Assembly (NCBI GenBank): GCA_943371965.1
Contig: CALRWV020000015.1
Span: 1-27,314, forward strand
Direction: 5' to 3'
Length of the DNA: 27,314 bases
Origin: CALRWV02 sp943371965
GTDB lineage: Bacteria; Bacteroidota; JABWAT01
Shown here: piece by piece, positions 24,082-27,314 of the stretch
Position numbering within the stretch: the first letter of the stretch is position 1
Layout: each line of letters starts with the position of its first letter
Notes under the pieces: generated by a model
Seen by the model: only the letters and a program-made list of their open reading frames with translations
Told to the model about the DNA's origin: nothing
The model's database searches: none
Made by a program: the position numbers and the translations under genes

Positions 24082-24441
24082 TTGGGTATTTAATTTTAAA
24101 ACGTTTTTACCAATTGCTCCATATATTATTACCTTGGTAGGATATAATTTTTTATTTTGACCCAATTCATATGATGAAAGTAATTCAATTTCTCCCGTGA
24201 ATCCTTTTCCATGATATATTGTTGCGACAAATTCATCTTTTTCAGTATATAGATTTATCAATAGATTATTTTCATCTGATGGTGAATATACTTTTATTAT
24301 CGTTGCAGATATTTGTTCGATTTTATACCTGTCTTCATTTATCGGCAAATCAGGACCACTGTATTCCTTGCTGTATTCGTACTTCATTATTGAACAATTT
24401 GACAATAAAATAATAAGTGATAGTATTGAAATGTATTTCAT
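24076..24441 (-). CDS. Cassette F: hypothetical lipoprotein
   Basis: A 121-residue protein with signal peptide MKYISILSLIILLSNC (Cys16). The mature part is a short beta-rich domain containing KIEQISATIIKVYSPSDENN and FVATIYHGKGFTGEIELLSS. No family is recognised. An AAAGGT about 7 bp before the ATG is a usable ribosome-binding site, so this cassette carries its own. The final residue Ile and the TAA stop are read from the attC7 R'' box (ATC-TAA). Confidence 0.66.
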   Translation of the reverse strand: MKYISILSLIILLSNCSIMKYEYSKEYSGPDLPINEDRYKIEQISATIIKVYSPSDENNLLINLYTEKDEFVATIYHGKGFTGEIELLSSYELGQNKKLYPTKVIIYGAIGKNVLKLNTQI

Positions 24442-24468
24442 ATTTTACCTTTATTCTAAATTTATAAA

Positions 24469-24587
24469 ATCTAACGACCAATTTACGGCGACGCCAACAC
24501 CGATAATTTAAGTAACTGAATTTGAATATTTCTGAAATCTAAAAAACAACCACGATTTGGCGGTCGCCGTGAAATTGCGTGTTAGAT
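24469..24587 (-). repeat. attC6 (type 2 stem)
   Basis: 119 bp, of cassette E. The arms AATTTACGGCGACGCCAA and TTGGCGGTCGCCGTGAAATT pair with two unpaired Gs at the same places as in type 1. The loop half ACAACCACGATTTGG and the spacer GCGT are shared with attC9. Confidence 0.9.
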
Positions 24588-24967
24588 TTACCGAGTTTGA
24601 AGTAAACCACCGAAATTGATTGTATAGAAAACTCCGGACAAGAAATCTTCTGAGAGCCAAAGAACGCAAAAATTGAAACTAAAAACCACTACGATTCTAA
24701 ATCTCTGACTTTTATAACACAAACGACATTTTCAGAACGAACTACCAAAAGCCACAACTCAAAGTCCCACTCTAAAAAAAGCTTTTGGAAAGACACTTTT
24801 CATAGAAACAGGCTTTTTAAAGAAAACTCTAAACAAATCAGAAAATGTTATTCAAAACAACTGAAGAAAAGAACATTGAAACAGAAACTCGAAAGCCATT
24901 CTGAAATTCACCGATAGAACAAAATTGATAAAACTATACTCTTTGTTTGTGAATATTGACGATTATA
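24588..24967 (-). other. Cassette E: no recognisable gene
   Basis: This 380-bp stretch between two complete attC sites holds no convincing reading frame on either strand; the longest ATG-initiated ones seen are about 19 codons (24845-24904, plus) and 15 codons (minus, starting 24899). The plus strand is strikingly purine-rich. One perfect 8-bp inverted repeat (CCAAAAGC at 24745-24752 and GCTTTTGG at 24781-24788) encloses a 28-base loop. ORF-less cassettes are known in large integrons and may carry promoters, small RNAs or decayed genes; which applies here is unknown. Confidence 0.6.
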
Positions 24968-25086
24968 ATCTAACGACCAATTTAGGCTGACCCAGAACAC
25001 AGCACATTTTACAATTTATTTGAACGAACCTGAAACTCAATTTCATGACAACTATTCTGGGGTCAGCCTGAAATTGTTTGTTAGAT
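24968..25086 (-). repeat. attC5
   Basis: Type-1 attC, 119 bp, of cassette D. Boxes are at 24968-24974 and 25080-25086, with standard arms and a loop one base shorter than usual. Confidence 0.92.
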
Positions 25087-25485
25087 TTAATGTGTTTTAT
25101 TATACTCTTCTATACTTTTTTCCATATTGTCAATTGTGCCATTATCTAAATAAACAGCAACACCAATTAATAATGCACCAATTCCACCCATTACCCAGTT
25201 TGGTTTTGTAGCACCACCTAGAGCAGAACCAATTGTCCAACCAACTAAAAAGCTACCAGTAGCTCCAACAGTAAATGATGTAGAACTTCTCAATACATGG
25301 TTTTTTACAAATGGGGCAGCTTTTTCATCAGAAGATAGTTTTGAAATCATTTGATCTTCTGAAATCTTTTTATCACCTTCATAAAAAGTAGGACCAGACC
25401 AAATGCTAGGCTCAACTCTTAGCTTTTGGGCAGAAACAATGTTTGTGAACAAAACAAGAAACACTAGAGATAGTAACGTTTTCAT
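25087..25485 (-). CDS. Cassette D: exported protein with Gly-rich hydrophobic pair
   Basis: A 132-residue protein with signal peptide MKTLLSLVFLVLFTNIVSAQ (cleavage after SAQ). The second half has two hydrophobic Gly-rich segments (ATGSFLVGWTIGSALGGATK and WVMGGIGALLIGVAVYL), and a terminal helix ends SIEEYNKTH. The GSFLVGWxxGxALGG, PNW, GGIGxxLI pattern is familiar from small Bacteroidota proteins of unknown function. The architecture resembles cassette J. A ribosome-binding site, AGAAAGG, lies about 6 bp before the ATG. The stop abuts attC5. Confidence 0.7.
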   Translation of the reverse strand: MKTLLSLVFLVLFTNIVSAQKLRVEPSIWSGPTFYEGDKKISEDQMISKLSSDEKAAPFVKNHVLRSSTSFTVGATGSFLVGWTIGSALGGATKPNWVMGGIGALLIGVAVYLDNGTIDNMEKSIEEYNKTH

Positions 25486-25510
25486 ATTTACCTTTCTGTA
25501 ATTAATTAAA

Positions 25511-25630
25511 ATCTAACGACCAATTTAGGCTGACCCAGAACACAGCCCATTTTTATAATTTATTTGAACGAACCGGATACTCAATTTCATGCCAACTATT
25601 CTGGGGTCAGCCTGAAATTGTTTGTTAGAT
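25511..25630 (-). repeat. attC4
   Basis: Type-1 attC, 120 bp, of cassette C. Boxes are at 25511-25517 and 25624-25630, with standard arms and unpaired Gs. Confidence 0.92.
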
Positions 25631-25650
25631 TTGTAGTTTACAGATTGTTT

Positions 25651-25992
25651 TTATTTTACCAATACAATTCTTTTTGTAAAAGTAGTATCGTTTGATTTAA
25701 TCCTATAAAAATATGTTCCAGACTTAGCATTATTAAATTTCGGGTAAATTACATTTTCTCCAATATTACAAATTCCTTTGAATAGTGTATCAACTACATT
25801 GCCATTTAAATCAAATAGTTCAATCTCAACCATTTGTTGGTTTTTCATTTTATAGTTAATTTTTGTTGATGGGCTAAATGGAGTTTGCAATTCGCCTTCC
25901 GTTTTGAGTTTCGCTGTCATTGGCTTCTCAGAGAAACACGAAAAGTTGAAACAGAGAAGTGTAAAGAATACAATTTTTATTTTTGTTTGCAT
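25651..25992 (-). CDS. Cassette C: lipoprotein-like protein made mostly of a sorting-tail domain
   Basis: A 113-residue protein. A hydrophobic N-terminus (residues 4-18) ends FNFSC (Cys19), a possible lipobox with an imperfect -3 position. From about residue 35 the protein matches a C-terminal sorting domain: TPFSPSTKINYKM (compare NPFNPSTTISY), VEIELFDLNGNVVDTL, then a GENVIYPKF strand, SGTYFYRIKS, and a terminal FTKRIVLVK. There is no passenger domain between signal and tail. The resemblance to the tail of the secreted protein at 3-815 is clear. ATG 25992 is 10 bases after the attC3 R' box. Confidence 0.75.
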   Translation of the reverse strand: MQTKIKIVFFTLLCFNFSCFSEKPMTAKLKTEGELQTPFSPSTKINYKMKNQQMVEIELFDLNGNVVDTLFKGICNIGENVIYPKFNNAKSGTYFYRIKSNDTTFTKRIVLVK

Positions 25993-26001
25993 ATGTATAA
26001 A

Positions 26002-26121
26002 ATCTAACGACCAATTTAGGCTGACCCAGAACACAGCCCATTTTTACAATTTATTTGAAGGAACCCGAAACTTAATTTCATGCCAACTATTCTGGGGTCA
26101 GCCTGAAATTGTTTGTTAGAT
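26002..26121 (-). repeat. attC3
   Basis: Type-1 attC, 120 bp, of cassette B. Boxes are at 26002-26008 and 26115-26121. The R'' box supplies the TAA stop of cassette B. Confidence 0.92.
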
Positions 26122-26499
26122 TTTCATACTATCAATTCCCTCACCAAGGAATTTAATTTTCCCGTTCCAAAGATCATTTACATTATCCCACCATAACTTT
26201 GTATTGGGTTTCATAATTTCATAAACCAAGTATCCATCAACTTTGTCTTTCATAATATTTTGGAATGTTTCAATAAAACCAATTGTTATTTCTTCGTTAT
26301 CAGTTAATGTTAATTCCTTATCAATTAGATCAAAAGTCCTAATCAATAATTTATCTGTTTTACTATAGTGGTTTTCTATTAAATATGCACATATTTCACC
26401 TAAAAGAACATATCTCAGCTCTTCCTGATTATATTCTAAATGCTCTTTATGAATTTTCTCAAATTCAGGAGATAATAAAATTACTTTTTCTAAAAACAT
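26116..26499 (-). CDS. Cassette B: small cytoplasmic hypothetical protein
   Basis: A 127-residue, mostly helical, acidic protein with no signal peptide or membrane segment, and the only clearly cytoplasmic product among the complete cassettes. Segments include LSPEFEKIHKEHLEY, YVLLGEICAYLIENHY and ITIGFIETFQNIM. The layout resembles small Bacteroidota proteins that occur near polymorphic toxins as immunity factors, but I cannot assign it. The ATG at 26499 lies three bases from the attC2 R' box, again with no Shine-Dalgarno space. It ends M-K-I-stop with ATC-TAA from the attC. Confidence 0.62.
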   Translation of the reverse strand: MFLEKVILLSPEFEKIHKEHLEYNQEELRYVLLGEICAYLIENHYSKTDKLLIRTFDLIDKELTLTDNEEITIGFIETFQNIMKDKVDGYLVYEIMKPNTKLWWDNVNDLWNGKIKFLGEGIDSMKI

Positions 26500-26502
26500 A
26501 AA

Positions 26503-26622
26503 ATCTAACGACCAATTTAGGCTGACCCAGAACACAGCTCATTTTTACAATTTATTTGAACGAAACAAGAACCCAATTTCACGCCAACTATTCTGGGGTC
26601 AGCCTGAAATTGTTTGTTAGAT
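26503..26622 (-). repeat. attC2
   Basis: Type-1 attC, 120 bp, of cassette A. Boxes are at 26503-26509 and 26616-26622. The R'' box supplies the TAA stop of cassette A. Confidence 0.92.
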
Positions 26623-27093
26623 TTGGATTTGCAATTGAATATAATTAATTCCTGCGTTTAATCTTACATTATGTACAATAAAGGTAGTTGATAATAATAT
26701 TGAATTGTATGCAAAATAATTTGTAAGAAACCTTGAATGACTTGTTTCATTTATATCGATATTTGAAAAGGTATAAATTGATAAACCAACAAGTCCAACC
26801 CCGCCAAACAAATATGCGTATTTTTCAACATCCCCAAATCGCGAATATTCAGGTCTGTAGAAAAGATAAATCGAGCGTGAAATCATAACACTTCCAGCGA
26901 TAAAGTTTAAAGAACCAACAATCTGTCCCCCAGTTTCATATTTTGAGTAATAGCTTATTGGAAGTATAATAATTTGTGGAGCTACAAAGTAAATAACAAA
27001 ATCATAATCAGAACCACCACTTAGATCATTCTCATTTCCTATACATGTCGATGAGATTAAAAAGACAAATATAAATGAACTGATATATTTCAT
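26617..27093 (-). CDS. Cassette A: exported multi-helix membrane protein
   Basis: A 158-residue protein. The N-terminal hydrophobic stretch MKYISSFIFVFLISSTC looks like a signal peptide, possibly with an atypical lipobox. About four further hydrophobic segments follow (for example FVIYFVAPQIIILPISYY, IVGSLNFIAGSVMIS and LFGGVGLVGLSIYTF). No family is recognised. The ATG at 27093 was preferred to the attC-derived upstream TTG/GTG starts. It lies three bases from the attC1 R' box. The last codons ATC-TAA are shared with attC2. Confidence 0.65.
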   Translation of the reverse strand: MKYISSFIFVFLISSTCIGNENDLSGGSDYDFVIYFVAPQIIILPISYYSKYETGGQIVGSLNFIAGSVMISRSIYLFYRPEYSRFGDVEKYAYLFGGVGLVGLSIYTFSNIDINETSHSRFLTNYFAYNSILLSTTFIVHNVRLNAGINYIQLQIQI

Positions 27094-27096
27094 AAA

Positions 27097-27216
27097 ATCT
27101 AACGACCAATTTAGGCTGACCCAGAACACAGCCCATTTTAACAATTTATTTGAACGAACCTGAACCTCAATTTCATGCCAACTATTCTGGGGTCAGCCTG
27201 AAATTGTTTGTTAGAT
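27097..27216 (-). repeat. attC1
   Basis: Type-1 attC, 120 bp, of the cassette cut by the right edge. Boxes are at 27097-27103 and 27210-27216, with standard arms and unpaired Gs. Confidence 0.92.
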
Positions 27217-27222
27217 TTGGAA

Positions 27223-27314
27223 TTATTTTCTTTTGTATGAATATCTTGTATAGTTATTCTTACTTTTCCAGGTTATAACTAATGAATCTCCAGAAATATA
27301 ATTTATAATTCCAA
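27223..27314 (-). CDS. Next cassette gene, C-terminal fragment
   Basis: A minus-strand frame enters from the right edge and reads GIINYISGDSLVITWKSKNN, then YTRYSYKRK, to TAA at 27223-27225, six bases before the attC1 R'' box. It is the 3' end of another cassette gene. Too little is visible to name it. Confidence 0.55.
   Translation of the reverse strand, partial: GIINYISGDSLVITWKSKNNYTRYSYKRK

Larger units (their letters stand above)
19654..27314 (-). mobile_element. Integron gene-cassette array (distal part)
   Basis: A run of short co-directional genes is separated by twelve complete attC sites, each bounded by ATCTAAC and GTTAGAT (RYYYAAC and GTTRRRY in one case with a mismatch). Between the boxes, two arms pair with the same two unpaired bases on the plus strand. 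All genes read on the minus strand with the attC at their 3' end and the R' cut box next to the following start codon. This is the canonical cassette arrangement and makes the plus strand the folded, recombining (bottom) strand. Array order therefore runs from high to low coordinates. attI, the Pc promoter and intI should lie beyond 27314; none is in the window. The array ends at a truncated attC at 19654. Confidence 0.92.

Noticed and set aside
24845..24904. Small genes in cassette E
   Set aside because: The longest ATG frames are 15-19 codons with no ribosome-binding site and no recognisable features.
23268..25211. Plus-strand frames starting M-(D/N)-(K/E)-PETQFH within attC8 and attC5
   Set aside because: They read the attC repeat on the opposite strand and run over the real cassette genes, so similarity between them is simply repeat identity.
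20426..27144. Treating MFWVSLNWSLDF as the genuine N-terminus of cassette proteins
   Set aside because: Signal peptides start precisely at the ATG just after the R' box, the upstream start is usually GTG or TTG, and an added hydrophobic/acidic leader would spoil the signal peptide. It is kept as a hypothesis in the findings, not as the annotated start.
19654..27216. CRISPR array
   Set aside because: The repeated units are about 120 bp, internally palindromic and separated by whole genes of varying size; the ends are integron R boxes. There are no short regular spacers or cas genes.

Overview
The window looks like a chromosomal segment of an AT-rich bacterium of the FCB group, probably a Bacteroidota or Chlorobiota/Ignavibacteria-like lineage. 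The signs are a secreted protein with a YPNPFNP-type C-terminal sorting tail (type IX secretion style), many small lipoproteins, and a mix of genes with and without Shine-Dalgarno sequences. This placement is inference; no rRNA or phylogenetic marker set is present to settle it.

Layout. (1) 3-815 (+): the 3' part of a secreted protein gene with a sorting tail, ending at a bidirectional terminator (861-885). (2) 919-1513 (-): rplU-rpmA, with a candidate sigma70-type promoter just upstream. (3) 1705-4638 (-): four closely spaced genes for a lipoprotein with a SecD-P1-like fold, a hotdog thioesterase, a VanZ-like membrane protein, and the bifunctional NAD(P)H-hydrate repair enzyme Nnr. These follow nuoN with no clear break. 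(4) 4651-18817 (-): a nuoA-N complex I operon. Only nuoI is missing from its expected place between nuoH and nuoJ. That slot holds an antitoxin/PIN-toxin pair, whose toxin gene carries an in-frame amber stop, and a MarC-family gene. (5) 19007-19441 (-): a UPF0158 gene and then a short degenerate region.

(6) 19654-27314 (-): an integron gene-cassette array. Twelve intact attC sites of about 118-139 bp alternate with short, unrelated, mostly exported small proteins, and a thirteenth, truncated attC closes the distal end. Every gene points the same way, with its attC at its 3' end. The integron platform (intI, attI, Pc) should therefore lie beyond the right edge. Eleven complete cassettes carry a recognisable gene, one (24588-24967) has no usable reading frame, and a further cassette is cut by the window edge. 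Recognisable cargo includes a lipoprotein with a TonB C-terminal domain, a lipoprotein that is almost only a sorting-tail domain, and a membrane protein with a possible PH-like core. The rest are hypothetical lipoproteins or membrane proteins.

The most interesting observations are these. The cassette array has three attC stem subfamilies whose two arms covary while the extrahelical bases stay in place. The attC sites contribute coding signals on both sides: a reading frame runs out of the attC in frame into six of eleven cassette genes, and four genes take their stop codon from the attC R'' box. nuoI has been replaced by a broken toxin-antitoxin module.
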